A stretch of DNA of 13,078 nucleotides from contig CAMCWS010000060.1 in the NCBI GenBank assembly GCA_945882755.1, positions 1-13,078 of the forward strand. The letters are read 5' to 3'. The notes beneath the pieces were generated by a model. The model searched no databases. It worked only from the letters and a program-made list of their open reading frames with translations, and had not been told where the DNA came from. The stretch is from Bordetella parapertussis (GTDB taxonomy: Bacteria; Pseudomonadota; Gammaproteobacteria; Burkholderiales; Burkholderiaceae_C). Of this stretch, positions 1 to 8,167 are shown piece by piece; position 1 is the stretch's first letter, and every line of letters starts with the position of its first letter. A program made the position numbers and the translations under genes.

Positions 1-947
1 ACTTGGTGTGCGGCCAGCAGCAAGCGGTCCATGAGCGCAGGAGACAGGCGTGGTAAGACCCGCTCGAACAAACGCTCCTTGGGTCCCCATATGCGTTGCT
101 CACGCAACACCTGAGGCAGGGCCCGACCACTGGCCACCGCGTCTTTGACGCGCTTCAAGGCGCGTATATCCTCAGCCAAGGTGTAATGCACCAACACCTC
201 GGATGTACCCTCTGCTCGCAAGCCATCCAACATGCGCTGCACCCGCTGGTGTTGACCTGCCAGCACGGTCTCGCTGAGCTTGAACACATTGAAACGCGCC
301 ACATTCAACACCGCGTTTTCAATGTCTTCCAAACTGAGTTCCTGCGCGGGATAAAGAAGTGCCAGTTTTTGAATTTCTTGGTGGGCAGCCAGCAAATTGC
401 CCTCGACCCGATCGGCAAAAAACTGCAAGCTGCGCTGACCTTCTTCACCGGCACGAACACGCTGCTGCTGCAAGGCCAAGCGCTGGGCAATCCACGCTGG
501 CAAGGCGGCTCGCTCAATAGGCTCGATTTGCACGCTGATGCCATGCGCATCCAAGGCGGTGTACCAGCCAGAAGATTTGGCGGTTTTGTCTAAGCGTGGC
601 AAGGACAGCAGCACCAACACACCGTCATTGCCCACGCAAGCCTCGGCGATGCGTTGCAAAGCCTCGCTGCCTTCTTTGCCAGGTTTGCCCGAGGGAATGC
701 GGATATCAATCACTTGTTTATCAGCAAACAAGCTCATGGCCGACGCGGCGGACTCGACCTCGCTCCAATCAAAATGTGCTCCCGCCACGGTGAACACATG
801 GCGCTCTGAAAAACCGTTGTGTTTGGCGGCAGCGCGTATGGCATCAGCTGCCTCTTGCAAAAGCAACGCTTCGTCACCATGCAAGGTGTAGAGCGAGCGC
901 AGCGATTGCGGCAGTTGTTCGGTCAAGCGTTGGCCAGAGAGCTGCAT
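1..947 (-). CDS. holA: DNA polymerase III subunit delta (HolA), 3' end cut by window edge
   Basis: This is the delta subunit of the DNA polymerase III clamp loader, which opens the beta sliding clamp during replication. I read it directly from the minus strand: ATG at 947-945, 315 complete codons, no stop before the edge. The family is about 340-350 residues, so roughly 30 C-terminal residues are missing. The N-terminal region has the typical LHGDE (residues 22-26) followed by a helix LLLQEAADAIR, then SLFADKQVIDIRIPSGKPG (72-90), which is characteristic of proteobacterial HolA. It starts 12 bp after the lptE stop and has no clear Shine-Dalgarno sequence, so translation is probably coupled to lptE. 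It is the last visible gene of the bamE-to-holA run. Identity is confident from the N-terminal motifs and conserved lptE-holA adjacency; what follows it is outside the window. Confidence 0.93.
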   Translation of the reverse strand, partial: MQLSGQRLTEQLPQSLRSLYTLHGDEALLLQEAADAIRAAAKHNGFSERHVFTVAGAHFDWSEVESAASAMSLFADKQVIDIRIPSGKPGKEGSEALQRIAEACVGNDGVLVLLSLPRLDKTAKSSGWYTALDAHGISVQIEPIERAALPAWIAQRLALQQQRVRAGEEGQRSLQFFADRVEGNLLAAHQEIQKLALLYPAQELSLEDIENAVLNVARFNVFKLSETVLAGQHQRVQRMLDGLRAEGTSEVLVHYTLAEDIRALKRVKDAVASGRALPQVLREQRIWGPKERLFERVLPRLSPALMDRLLLAAHQ

Positions 948-959
948 GGGTTTGTGGGG

Positions 960-1457
960 CTAGGGCATGCGAACAACAGCGAGTCGGCGCAACACCTGCT
1001 GCACCAAGTCGGAGCGCATATCGCGGTAGAGCAAAACTTCTTCGGTTTCTTTGGACAAAGCTGCGGTTTCGCTGAAGCTGATGTCTCGCTCTTGCACCAA
1101 CTCGGTGTCTGGGATCAGCTCGACACCGTCACGGGTACGGAGTTTGAAGCGAATGCGAAAACGCAATTGAAATTCGCGTACCGCACCCGCCGAGGTACGG
1201 CTGAGAATGACCTTCTCAGGCAGCTCCTGCAACAAATCAAAAATCACGTCTGCACGCTCGACTTGTTTGGGGTCGCTGATGACCTCTACCCTTCCAGAGG
1301 CTGAAATATTTCGCTTGAGCTCTTGGCCAAACACAGATGCTTCAGGCAGTCCGCTGAAAAGCGTGCGAAACGGGTAGTTAGGGGCTTGGCGTAACTGAAA
1401 GCCACAGGCACTCAAGCCCATCAAGAACAAGGAGGAGACAAATAGGCGGCGTTTCAT
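960..1457 (-). CDS. lptE: LPS-assembly lipoprotein LptE (RlpB)
   Basis: LptE is the outer-membrane lipoprotein that plugs the LptD barrel and helps insert lipopolysaccharide into the outer leaflet. The 165-residue product has a short charged start (MKRR), a hydrophobic stretch, and a lipobox LSAC at residues 15-18, so Cys18 would be the lipidated N-terminus. The mature protein begins CGFQLR, close to the CGFxLR start typical of LptE. The rest fits the small alpha/beta fold of the family, with a basic, strand-rich middle (residues about 90-110). It starts 5 bp after the leuS stop and ends 12 bp before holA; leuS-lptE-holA is a common betaproteobacterial order. The annotation rests on the lipobox, length and position together, since LptE diverges fast in sequence. 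Confidence 0.93.
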   Translation of the reverse strand: MKRRLFVSSLFLMGLSACGFQLRQAPNYPFRTLFSGLPEASVFGQELKRNISASGRVEVISDPKQVERADVIFDLLQELPEKVILSRTSAGAVREFQLRFRIRFKLRTRDGVELIPDTELVQERDISFSETAALSKETEEVLLYRDMRSDLVQQVLRRLAVVRMP

Positions 1458-1462
1458 CTTGT

Positions 1463-4177
1463 TTAAACCACTATATTGACCAAACGACCCGGCACCACAA
1501 TCACTTTTTTCGGCACCGCGCCTTGGGCTTGTTTTTGGAAAGCTTCGTTGGCCAAAGCCGCTTGTTCAATGTCTTCTTTGCTGGCGGTGGCAGGCACTGA
1601 GATGGACCCGCGTAATTTGCCGTTGACTTGCAGCATCAGCTCGATCTCGTCGCGCAGCAAAGCGCTCTCGTCCACGCTGGGCCATGCGGCGTCGAGCAAA
1701 TCGCCGGTGCGGGCGGCGTAGCCCAACTCAGTCCACAAATGGGCGCTGATGTGGGGACAAGCGGGGTAGAGCATGCGCAGCAACACCGAGGTGCCTTCGC
1801 ACAACACGGCTTGGTCGCCTGGGCTGCCGTCGGTTTTGAAGTCTTCCAAAGCGTTGAGCAGCTTCATGCAGCCCGACACCACAGTGTTGTATTGCATGCG
1901 CTCGTAGTCATAGCTGACTTGCTTGAGCGTCAAATGCACTTCACGACGCAGGTCGGTGGCTTGTTTGCGGCAGCTGGCTTGGCTCAAGTCGCCAGCGGTC
2001 GCGGCCTTGAGAACAGCTTCGTGCTTGAAAGCGAAGTTCCACACCCGGCGCAAAAACCGAAAACTGCCTTCCACCGCCGAGTCGTTCCACTCCAGCGTGG
2101 CCTCGGGCGGCGCAGTGAACATGGTGTACAGGCGGGCCGTGTCAGCGCCGTATTTTTCAATCAGGTCTTGCGGGTCCACGCCGTTGTTCTTGGACTTGGA
2201 CATGGTGCCCACGCCTTCGTAGTCGATGGCTGTGCCCACCGGCAATTTGCCGTCACCACTGTCGGCTGCGTTTTTCAGCTTGGCACCCACCACTTTGCCG
2301 GCGTCGTCCAGCACATGCTCCACGTCATGCGGCCAGAAATAATCTTTGCCACCCTTGGCGGTGCGGCGCGAATAAATGTGGTTGAGCACCATGCCTTGGG
2401 TCAGCAGCTTGGTGAAGGGTTCATCGACCTTCACCATCCCCAAGTCGCGCATCACCTTGGTCCAAAACCGCGCGTACAGCAGGTGCAGGATGGCGTGCTC
2501 AATCCCGCCGATGTACTGGTCCATGCCGCTGCCGCCACTTGTCTTGTCGCCTTCACGCATCCAGTACTGCGTGCCCTCGGCCACCATGGCCTCGGTGTTG
2601 GTCGGGTCGCAGTAGCGCATGAAATACCACGACGAATCGACAAAGGTGTCCATGGTGTCGGTTTCGCGCCGCGCGGGTTTGCCGCAGGTGGGGCACACCA
2701 CCCCTTTGTGGAAACCATCGTGCTTGTGCAACGGGTTGCCCGAGCCGTCGGGGATGCAGTCTTGCGGCAGGATCACGGGGAGGTCTTTTTCAGGGACAGG
2801 CACGGCGCCGTGTTCATCGCAGTGGATGATGGGAATCGGCGTGCCCCAATAGCGCTGGCGGCTCACGCCCCAGTCGCGCAAACGCCAGGTGATTTTTTTC
2901 TCACCCAAACCTTTGGCGGCCAGCAAGTCGGCCACTTTGCTCACCGCCGCCTTGAAACTCAAGCCGTCGAGTTCGCCAGAGTTGACGCAGACGCCGTCTT
3001 TGGTGGCGTACCACTCTTGCCAAGCTGCGTCGCTGAAGCTTTGGCCTTTGAGCGCCACCACCTGCGTGATCGGCAACTGGTACTTGAGCGCAAACGCAAA
3101 GTCCCGCTCGTCATGCGCTGGCACGCCCATGACCGCGCCATCGCCATAGCTCATCAGCACATAGTTACCGACCCACACCGCCACTTGTGCGCCGGTGAGG
3201 GGGTGGGTGACATGCATGCCGGTGGGCATGCCCACCTTGTCTTTGACCGCCAACTCGGCTTCAGTGGTGCCGCCCTCTTTGCATTCTTCTAGGAAGGCTG
3301 CTAGCTTGGGGTTGCCAGCGGCCGCATGCAGCGCCAAGGGGTGTTCGGGGGCCACCGCGCAAAAGGTGACGCCCATGATGGTGTCGGCGCGGGTGGTGAA
3401 CACGTACATGCGGCCGTCTTGGATCAATTTCCCATCGGCACCTTGGATGGTGTGGGGGAAGGCGAAGCGAACACCCTCGCTCTTGCCGATCCAGTTTTCC
3501 TGCATCAACCGCACCTTGTCGGGCCAGCCGTTCAAGGTGGCCTTGGGGTTGCCCACCTGCACATGGTCGAGCAACTCTTGCGCGTAGTCGGTGATCTTCA
3601 AGTAGTAACCAGGAATTTCGCGCTTTTCCACCACCGCACCCGTGCGCCAGCCTTTGCCGTCGATGACTTGTTCGTTGGCCAGCACGGTTTGGTCAACCGG
3701 GTCCCAGTTGACCACCTGGGTCTTGCGGTAGGCCACGCCTTTTTCAAGCATCTTCAAAAACAGCCACTGGTTCCATTTGTAATACGTCGCATCGCAGGTG
3801 GCGACTTCACGGCTCCAGTCGATGGCCAAACCCATCGCCTGCATCTGCTTTTTCATGTAAGCGATGTTCTCGTAGGTCCATTTGGCGGGTGGCACACCGT
3901 TTTTCAGTGCAGCGTTTTCAGCGGGCAAGCCAAACGCGTCCCAGCCCATGGGCATCAAGACGTTGTAGCCCTTCATGCGCAGATGACGCGTGAGCATGTC
4001 GTTGATGGTGTAGTTACGTACATGGCCCATGTGCAGCTTGCCGCTGGGGTAAGGCAGCATGGAGCAAGCGTAGTACTTGGGGCGGCTCGTGTCTTCGCTG
4101 ACGCGGTAAACGTCGCCAGCGGTCCATTCGGCGCGGACAGCCGTTTCAACGTCTTTGGGAATATAGGTCTCTTGCAT
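1463..4177 (-). CDS. leuS: Leucyl-tRNA synthetase
   Basis: This class I synthetase charges tRNA-Leu with leucine in the cytoplasm and edits mischarged tRNA. The 904-residue product has the ATP-binding HMGH at 49-52 (HIGH signature) and TMSKS at 658-662 (KMSKS loop). Between them lies the CP1 editing insertion with a T-rich TTRADTIMG motif and the GVPAHDERD segment carrying the conserved editing aspartate. CDEHG and CPTC cysteine-containing motifs lie in the zinc/CP-type region. The open frame can be extended three codons upstream to TTG at 4186, but ATG at 4177 gives MQETY, the usual LeuRS N-terminus in this family, so I chose it. The preceding 35 bases can form two alternative hairpins, listed separately. 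It sits 28 bp after exbD and 5 bp before lptE. Long plus-strand frames opposite it are compositional shadows. Confidence 0.98.
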   Translation of the reverse strand: MQETYIPKDVETAVRAEWTAGDVYRVSEDTSRPKYYACSMLPYPSGKLHMGHVRNYTINDMLTRHLRMKGYNVLMPMGWDAFGLPAENAALKNGVPPAKWTYENIAYMKKQMQAMGLAIDWSREVATCDATYYKWNQWLFLKMLEKGVAYRKTQVVNWDPVDQTVLANEQVIDGKGWRTGAVVEKREIPGYYLKITDYAQELLDHVQVGNPKATLNGWPDKVRLMQENWIGKSEGVRFAFPHTIQGADGKLIQDGRMYVFTTRADTIMGVTFCAVAPEHPLALHAAAGNPKLAAFLEECKEGGTTEAELAVKDKVGMPTGMHVTHPLTGAQVAVWVGNYVLMSYGDGAVMGVPAHDERDFAFALKYQLPITQVVALKGQSFSDAAWQEWYATKDGVCVNSGELDGLSFKAAVSKVADLLAAKGLGEKKITWRLRDWGVSRQRYWGTPIPIIHCDEHGAVPVPEKDLPVILPQDCIPDGSGNPLHKHDGFHKGVVCPTCGKPARRETDTMDTFVDSSWYFMRYCDPTNTEAMVAEGTQYWMREGDKTSGGSGMDQYIGGIEHAILHLLYARFWTKVMRDLGMVKVDEPFTKLLTQGMVLNHIYSRRTAKGGKDYFWPHDVEHVLDDAGKVVGAKLKNAADSGDGKLPVGTAIDYEGVGTMSKSKNNGVDPQDLIEKYGADTARLYTMFTAPPEATLEWNDSAVEGSFRFLRRVWNFAFKHEAVLKAATAGDLSQASCRKQATDLRREVHLTLKQVSYDYERMQYNTVVSGCMKLLNALEDFKTDGSPGDQAVLCEGTSVLLRMLYPACPHISAHLWTELGYAARTGDLLDAAWPSVDESALLRDEIELMLQVNGKLRGSISVPATASKEDIEQAALANEAFQKQAQGAVPKKVIVVPGRLVNIVV

Positions 4178-4213
4178 GGGGCTCAATAAATAGCCCCTGC
4201 ATCCATCAGGGGC
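4178..4213 (-). promoter_or_regulatory. Two mutually exclusive hairpins between exbD and leuS
   Basis: On the mRNA (minus strand) two perfect stems share one GGGGC segment. Hairpin A pairs GCCCCTG (4213-4207) with CAGGGGC (4199-4193) across a 7-nt loop and contains the exbD stop codon. Hairpin B pairs GGGGCT (4197-4192) with AGCCCC (4183-4178) across an 8-nt loop; its 3' arm ends directly at the leuS ATG and takes in most of the weak GAG ribosome-binding sequence (4184-4182). Only one can form at a time. The pairing is seen directly; a regulatory role is inference. Neither is followed by a T-tract, so they are not intrinsic terminators. Confidence 0.4.
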
Positions 4214-4658
4214 GCAGGGGCGGGGAAGATGCTTGGATTTTAGGCGCAGGGGCCTGAACGGCCAAAGCGACCTTGGTGAGGCCAGCTTTTTGCAACAAGC
4301 CCATCACCTCGGCCACGCGGCCATAGGGGACGCTTTGGTCCGCGCGAAGTTGTACTTCAACAGCCGCATCGGTGCTGGCTTGCATCGCCAACACCGCTGG
4401 CAAGGCCTCAAGCGCCACGGGTTTGTCGTCAATGAAAATCAAGCCTTGCGGGTCAAGACTCAGGCTCAGACTGTGACCGGGTGAGGGGGCAGAGGTGGCC
4501 TCAGTAGCGGGCAGGTCCAATCGCAAGGCGCCGCCCACCAGAGGCGCAGTGATGATGAAAATGACCAGCAACACCAACATGACATCCACCAAAGGCGTGA
4601 CATTGATCTCGCTCATGGGCGACCTCACGGGGCCGGATTCAAATTCACCCATACGCAT
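4206..4658 (-). CDS. exbD: ExbD/TolR family proton-motor subunit
   Basis: ExbD/TolR proteins are single-pass inner-membrane proteins. Their periplasmic domain, with an ExbB/TolQ channel, transmits proton-motive force to TonB or TolA. The 150-residue product has a short cytoplasmic N-terminus, the family motif [20 protein letters not shown] (15-34), one membrane segment (about 22-42), and the essential membrane aspartate D25. A periplasmic domain rich in beta strands follows, ending in a Pro-rich tail. In-frame ATGs at residues 1, 3 and 15 are all possible starts; the first, 9 bp after exbB, is used here. No tonB, tolA, tolB or pal lies nearby, so sequence alone does not settle ExbD versus TolR. 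The dapB-exbB-exbD-leuS order is commonly annotated as ExbBD in Comamonadaceae. The family is certain; the symbol is less so. Confidence 0.88.
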   Translation of the reverse strand: MRMGEFESGPVRSPMSEINVTPLVDVMLVLLVIFIITAPLVGGALRLDLPATEATSAPSPGHSLSLSLDPQGLIFIDDKPVALEALPAVLAMQASTDAAVEVQLRADQSVPYGRVAEVMGLLQKAGLTKVALAVQAPAPKIQASSPPLRP

Positions 4659-4667
4659 TGCGCGAGC

Positions 4668-5315
4668 CTACCGAGCTTTGGTGATGAAATAAGCGCGCAA
4701 GTCAAACGCCAAAGCGTCTAATGTTGCGTCCATTGCCGCCAAACGCTTGCCCAATAAGTTATAGGCCATGACGGCCGGTATGGCCACACCCAAGCCTGCA
4801 GCCGTCATCACCAAGGACTCACCCACAGGCTGGGTCACCTTGTCCAAGGTGTACTGGCCGGCTTGGGCCAAGCTGATCAAGGCGTGGTAGATACCCCAGA
4901 CTGTGCCCAACAAACCGATACAGGGGGAGGTCGCTCCCATGGTGGCCAACATGTCTTGGCCAAATTGCAAGCGACGCCGTATGCTTTGCAAGGTTTGACG
5001 CAAGCCGCTACTGAGTCGATCTTCATGGGAGGCCTCGGCCGCTAGCAGGCCGTGCGCTGTGGCCTCCAAAGGGCTGCGCAACAAACCGACAAACAACTTT
5101 TGACTGTCCACAGCGCCCCACGTAGTCTGTAAATGCTGCCAATCTTGGGCTTGCGACCACGCAGCTTGACACAGCGACAAATCGCGGTTGGCGACAGACA
5201 ACAGCCAGGTCTTGTAAATGATCAACACCCAACTCAGTACTGACATGGCACACAGAACCACTGCCACCAATTGGTTCAAAGCATCGGCCTGTGCAAGCCA
5301 GTGCAGCAAGCTCAT
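4668..5315 (-). CDS. exbB: MotA/TolQ/ExbB proton channel family protein
   Basis: This is the proton-channel partner of the adjacent ExbD, an inner-membrane protein that converts proton flow into force. The 215-residue product has three hydrophobic segments (about 15-38, 124-147 and 166-188), the topology of ExbB/TolQ. The signature [16 protein letters not shown] spans 127-142. T138 and T171 match the two channel threonines conserved in ExbB and TolQ. A charged cytoplasmic loop (about 40-120) lies between segments one and two. Its ATG overlaps the dapB stop as ATGA (5312-5315), indicating translational coupling, and exbD begins 9 bp after its stop. It is shorter than E. coli ExbB (244) and TolQ (230). 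Without tonB or tolA nearby the downstream partner is unknown. Confidence 0.9.
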   Translation of the reverse strand: MSLLHWLAQADALNQLVAVVLCAMSVLSWVLIIYKTWLLSVANRDLSLCQAAWSQAQDWQHLQTTWGAVDSQKLFVGLLRSPLEATAHGLLAAEASHEDRLSSGLRQTLQSIRRRLQFGQDMLATMGATSPCIGLLGTVWGIYHALISLAQAGQYTLDKVTQPVGESLVMTAAGLGVAIPAVMAYNLLGKRLAAMDATLDALAFDLRAYFITKAR

Positions 5316-6145
5316 ACTTGAGCGTTCCTCAAACCCAGCACGTCAAACATATCAAACAAGCCACGCTGCTGGCCAGCCAAAAAACGGGCTGCCCGCAGAC
5401 TGCCCTCGGCATAGGTGCTGCGGCTTGACGATTTATGGGTGATTTCAATGCGCTCGCCGGTACCGGCAAACAAAACTGTGTGGTCGCCCACGATGTCGCC
5501 ACCACGGATAGTGGAAAAGCCAATGGCCTGATCGGGACGAGCGCCGGTGTGCCCTTGGCGATCGAACACCGCGCATTGCTTTAAGTCGCGCCCCAGCGCT
5601 TGGGCGATGACTTCGCCCATCTTGAGTGCAGTGCCCGAAGGCGCATCTACTTTGTGGCGGTGATGGGCTTCGATAATTTCAATGTCGTAATCGGTGGCCA
5701 AAGCCACAGCGGCCATCTCCAGCAACTTCAAAGTGACGTTCACGCCCACGCTCATATTGGGCGCCATGACGATGGCGATATCTTGGCTGGCAGCGCTTAT
5801 GTCGGCCTTTTGTGCGTCGCTGAAACCCGTGGTGCCAATCACCATCTTTACCCCCAGTTCACGGCACACTTTGATATGCGCCATGGTGCCTTCAGGCCTT
5901 GTAAAGTCAATCAGTAATTGGGCGTTTTTCAAACCGACCTGAAGATCAGACTGAATCACCACGCCGCTGGCTTGCCCTAAAAAACCCGTCGCGTCATTGC
6001 CGATAAACACACTGTCAGCAACATCCAAAGCGCCCGCCAATTCACAATCAACTGCATCTGTCACAGCTTGCGCCAACATTTGGCCCATGCGACCGCTGGC
6101 ACCCGCGATAGCAATACGATGGGGTTGAGCGAAGGACGTCGTCAT
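5312..6145 (-). CDS. dapB: 4-hydroxy-tetrahydrodipicolinate reductase
   Basis: DapB uses NAD(P)H to reduce hydroxy-tetrahydrodipicolinate in the lysine/meso-diaminopimelate pathway, supplying lysine and peptidoglycan cross-links. The 277-residue cytoplasmic protein has the N-terminal nucleotide-binding loop GASGRMG at 15-21, GTTG at 104-107, and APNMSVGVN around 128-136. The catalytic segment [14 protein letters not shown] lies at 159-172, including the catalytic His pair (161-162), K165 and the substrate-binding DAPSGT. Length is normal. The ATG at 6145 is 6 bp after the bamE stop, and the preceding bases show no Shine-Dalgarno match, so coupling to bamE is likely. Its stop overlaps the exbB start by 4 bp. 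Nothing looks damaged. Confidence 0.98.
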   Translation of the reverse strand: MTTSFAQPHRIAIAGASGRMGQMLAQAVTDAVDCELAGALDVADSVFIGNDATGFLGQASGVVIQSDLQVGLKNAQLLIDFTRPEGTMAHIKVCRELGVKMVIGTTGFSDAQKADISAASQDIAIVMAPNMSVGVNVTLKLLEMAAVALATDYDIEIIEAHHRHKVDAPSGTALKMGEVIAQALGRDLKQCAVFDRQGHTGARPDQAIGFSTIRGGDIVGDHTVLFAGTGERIEITHKSSSRSTYAEGSLRAARFLAGQQRGLFDMFDVLGLRNAQV

Positions 6146-6151
6146 AAAGGG

Positions 6152-6694
6152 TCAGGGTGTTTCAAGCGGTGGATAGGTTTTGTCTGCGGGCGGCCCAGCC
6201 GGTTTGGGCGTCGTGTTCACAGGAGCAGGAGAATTTTTTTGGAATTTCTCCAACTCTTTGCTGGTCGCTTCTAAACGCGGCACCACTTTGCGGCCTTCAG
6301 GTACCGCAATGCGTTCGGCAAATTCCGATTCGCTGGGCAAATCGTCACCTTCAAAGCGCTCATACAAATCGTCTTTGAAGTAAACCGACAACTGGCGTTG
6401 CTGTGGTTGTGTACCTTTTCGCACAATCGTGAAAGCGTAGTCCCAGCGATCTGAGTGAAAAACACTGGCGATCAAAGGGGTGCCCAAAATATCCTTGACT
6501 TGATTGCGACTCATGCCCGCACGTAAAGCTTGTACTTGCTCTTTGGAGACAAAGTTGCCCTGCACCACTTCCACCCGAAATGGCGTGATTTTGCGAATTG
6601 CGCGTGCCATTGGGTCGTCTATGGTGGAACAAGCCGACAACAGCAAGGAAACAGCTGTCACACACAAAGCCATAGTCTGGCGCGAAAGAGTCAT
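6152..6694 (-). CDS. bamE: Outer membrane protein assembly factor BamE (SmpA/OmlA)
   Basis: BamE is a small lipoprotein of the BAM complex, which folds beta-barrel proteins into the outer membrane. The 180-residue product has a signal peptide with lipobox LSAC at 19-22, so Cys22 is the predicted lipidated residue. The SmpA/OmlA domain is clear: VQGNF (44-48), GMSRNQVKDILGTPL (60-74) and FHSDRWDYAF with RWDY at 83-86. After about residue 125 the protein continues as a charged, then Pro-rich tail (NTTPKPAGPPADK), probably disordered, making it longer than E. coli BamE (113 residues). It appears to be the first gene of the minus-strand run to holA and is divergent from fur, an arrangement also known in Pseudomonas and Xanthomonas. 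The start is the first ATG after a short promoter region. Confidence 0.96.
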   Translation of the reverse strand: MTLSRQTMALCVTAVSLLLSACSTIDDPMARAIRKITPFRVEVVQGNFVSKEQVQALRAGMSRNQVKDILGTPLIASVFHSDRWDYAFTIVRKGTQPQQRQLSVYFKDDLYERFEGDDLPSESEFAERIAVPEGRKVVPRLEATSKELEKFQKNSPAPVNTTPKPAGPPADKTYPPLETP

Positions 6695-6712
6695 GGTGGG
6701 CTAAGGGCAAGT

Positions 6713-6718
6713 TATGAT
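6713..6718 (+). promoter_or_regulatory. Candidate -10 element for fur
   Basis: TATGAT matches the sigma-70 -10 consensus at five of six bases and would start transcription near 6725, about 50 bases before the fur ATG. No good -35 hexamer lies 16-18 bp upstream, so it is a weak prediction. It is the left half of an imperfect dyad (6712-6731) whose right half is the candidate bamE -10. Confidence 0.35.
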
Positions 6719-6724
6719 GGAAAC

Positions 6725-6730
6725 ATTGTA
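6725..6730 (-). promoter_or_regulatory. Candidate -10 element for the bamE-holA operon
   Basis: On the minus strand this reads TACAAT, five of six matches to the -10 consensus. It would start transcription near 6718, about 25 bases before the bamE ATG. The best -35 at 17-bp spacing is ATGGCG (6753-6748), only three of six. It lies 6 bp from the candidate fur -10, so the two promoters would overlap. Confidence 0.35.
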
Positions 6731-6776
6731 ACGATGGGTCTTTCGCCCGCCATTCACTTCGCAAAAGAAAGCACGA

Positions 6777-7205
6777 ATGTCCTCCATAGACGGCTTAAAA
6801 AACACGGGCCTCAAAGCCACGGTGCCGCGTTTGAAAATTTTGGAGCTATTCCAAAAAAGCGGGCAACGGCACATGAGCGCCGAGGACGTTTACCGTTTGT
6901 CTTTAGATGAGCGTGCCGATATTGGTCTGGCCACCATCTACCGCGTGCTGATGCAGTTTGAGCAAGCCGGTATTTTGTCGCGCAGTCAATTTGAAGGCGG
7001 CAAATCTGTCTATGAACTCAACCAAGGCCAACACCATGACCACTTGGTGTGCCTTGATTGCGGCCGCGTTGAAGAGTTTTTCGACGCCAGCATTGAGCAA
7101 CGTCAACACGATATTGCCCAAGCCAAGGGTTTCGAGATCGCCGACCATGCCCTAAGCTTGTATGCACACTGCAAGCGCTCACCTTGCCCTTACAAATCAG
7201 CTTGA
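6777..7205 (+). CDS. fur: Ferric uptake regulator Fur
   Basis: Fur is the iron-sensing repressor that, with Fe2+, binds operators of iron-uptake genes. The 142-residue product has the winged-helix DNA-binding half (about 1-83) with the recognition region [18 protein letters not shown] (48-65). The dimerisation/metal half begins with [11 protein letters not shown], giving His86, His87, His89 and the C92/C95 pair. A second pair, C132 and C137, lies near the end, matching the positions in E. coli Fur. Its C-terminus, CPYKSA, lies within the 16-bp overlap with hprK on the opposite strand. Start ATG 6777 gives the usual N-terminus and is preceded by only a weak purine-rich stretch. No convincing Fur box was seen upstream. 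It is transcribed alone. Confidence 0.97.
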   Translation: MSSIDGLKNTGLKATVPRLKILELFQKSGQRHMSAEDVYRLSLDERADIGLATIYRVLMQFEQAGILSRSQFEGGKSVYELNQGQHHDHLVCLDCGRVEEFFDASIEQRQHDIAQAKGFEIADHALSLYAHCKRSPCPYKSA

Positions 7206-8158
7206 TTTTTTTGCTCGTCCAACATGGCCTGGCGATGGCGATGGACAAATTTATCGTAGGTATCAATGCCGCGTAACTGCAAAATCGTGTTGCGCACCGC
7301 CGCCTCGACCAATACCGCGATATTGCGACCAGCCACCACCTGAATCACCACTTTAAGAACGGGTATGCCCAGCACATCTTGCGTCAGCGGCTCATGGGGC
7401 AGCCTTTCGTAGTCGCGCTCTAAGGTTTCTTTGCGTACCAAATGCACAATCAATTTGAGGCGCATCTTTCGACGCACCGCGGTTTCACCAAATATGGCTT
7501 GAATGTCTAGCAAACCAATGCCGCGTACTTCCAACAAATTTTGCAGTAACTCCGGGCAACGCCCCTCAATCGTGGTTTGGTTGATGCGGTAAAGATCAAC
7601 CGCATCATCGGCCACTAAGCCATGGCCACGCGAGATCAATTCCAAGCCCAGCTCGCTTTTGCCAAGCCCAGACTCGCCTGTGATGAGCACGCCCATGCCC
7701 AAAATGTCTAAAAACACGCCATGCAAAGTGGTTCGGTCGGCAAAATGCTTAGACAAATAAGCCCGCAGCAAATCAATGACAAAGGCCGAGGATTCGGTGG
7801 TGGCAAAAAGCGGGATCTGCGCTTCTTCGCACATTTTCAATAGCGGCGGCGGCGGCGTTTGCCCATCAGCCACCACCAGCACGGGGGGTTCAAGCGTCAC
7901 GATGCGCCCAATGCGGCGCTCGGTATCGACCAAGGGACTGTTGTTGAGGTAGCGAATTTCACGCTCGCCCAGCACCTGCAAACGGTAGGGGTGTATGTAA
8001 TTCAAGTAGCCCACCAAGTCGGCACCCGAACGTGCCATGCGGACGGCGACTTCGTCAAAATGCCTCTCGGAGGCACCCTGCCCTGCTATCCATTGCCATT
8101 CAAGCTTTTGTCGGAAGTCTTCAAACAAGACATCTGCGCTGACAGCGGTGGGTTTCAA
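7190..8158 (-). CDS. hprK: HPr kinase/phosphorylase
   Basis: HprK phosphorylates and dephosphorylates HPr on serine; in betaproteobacteria it is linked to the nitrogen-type PTS rather than classical sugar uptake. The 322-residue product has an N-terminal domain (about 1-130) and a C-terminal kinase domain. Walker A is GESGLGKS (161-168), a conserved His lies at 145 in LHGVFLD, and the family signature [11 protein letters not shown] is at 209-219. The start is TTG at 8158: it gives [15 protein letters not shown], the family-typical N-terminus, an in-frame TGA (the ptsN stop) lies 9 bp upstream, and the next in-frame ATG is at residue 41. No Shine-Dalgarno precedes it, so translation is probably coupled to ptsN. 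A PPPP run (102-105) is encoded by four CCG codons. Its 3' end overlaps fur by 16 bp. Confidence 0.97.
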   Translation of the reverse strand: MKPTAVSADVLFEDFRQKLEWQWIAGQGASERHFDEVAVRMARSGADLVGYLNYIHPYRLQVLGEREIRYLNNSPLVDTERRIGRIVTLEPPVLVVADGQTPPPPLLKMCEEAQIPLFATTESSAFVIDLLRAYLSKHFADRTTLHGVFLDILGMGVLITGESGLGKSELGLELISRGHGLVADDAVDLYRINQTTIEGRCPELLQNLLEVRGIGLLDIQAIFGETAVRRKMRLKLIVHLVRKETLERDYERLPHEPLTQDVLGIPVLKVVIQVVAGRNIAVLVEAAVRNTILQLRGIDTYDKFVHRHRQAMLDEQKNQADL

Positions 8159-8167
8159 GGCTTGGCG

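Noticed and set aside
96..1304. Plus-strand open frames opposite holA and lptE
   Set aside because: Antisense to well-supported genes, with no recognisable domain or ribosome-binding site.
1461..1468. GTTTAAAC palindrome at the leuS stop codon
   Set aside because: An eight-base palindrome like this is readily explained by chance; nothing around it suggests a site in use.
4175..4186. Upstream TTG start for leuS
   Set aside because: It adds only three residues absent from typical LeuRS; ATG 4177 gives the conserved N-terminus.
1628..4189. Two long plus-strand open frames (554 and 287 codons) opposite leuS
   Set aside because: They are antisense to a complete leuS with all motifs, show low-complexity His/Val/Gly-rich composition and no recognisable domain; they are shadows of GC-biased codons.
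4178..4213. Terminator between exbD and leuS
   Set aside because: The hairpins lack a following T-tract and the genes are tightly packed, so termination is unlikely.
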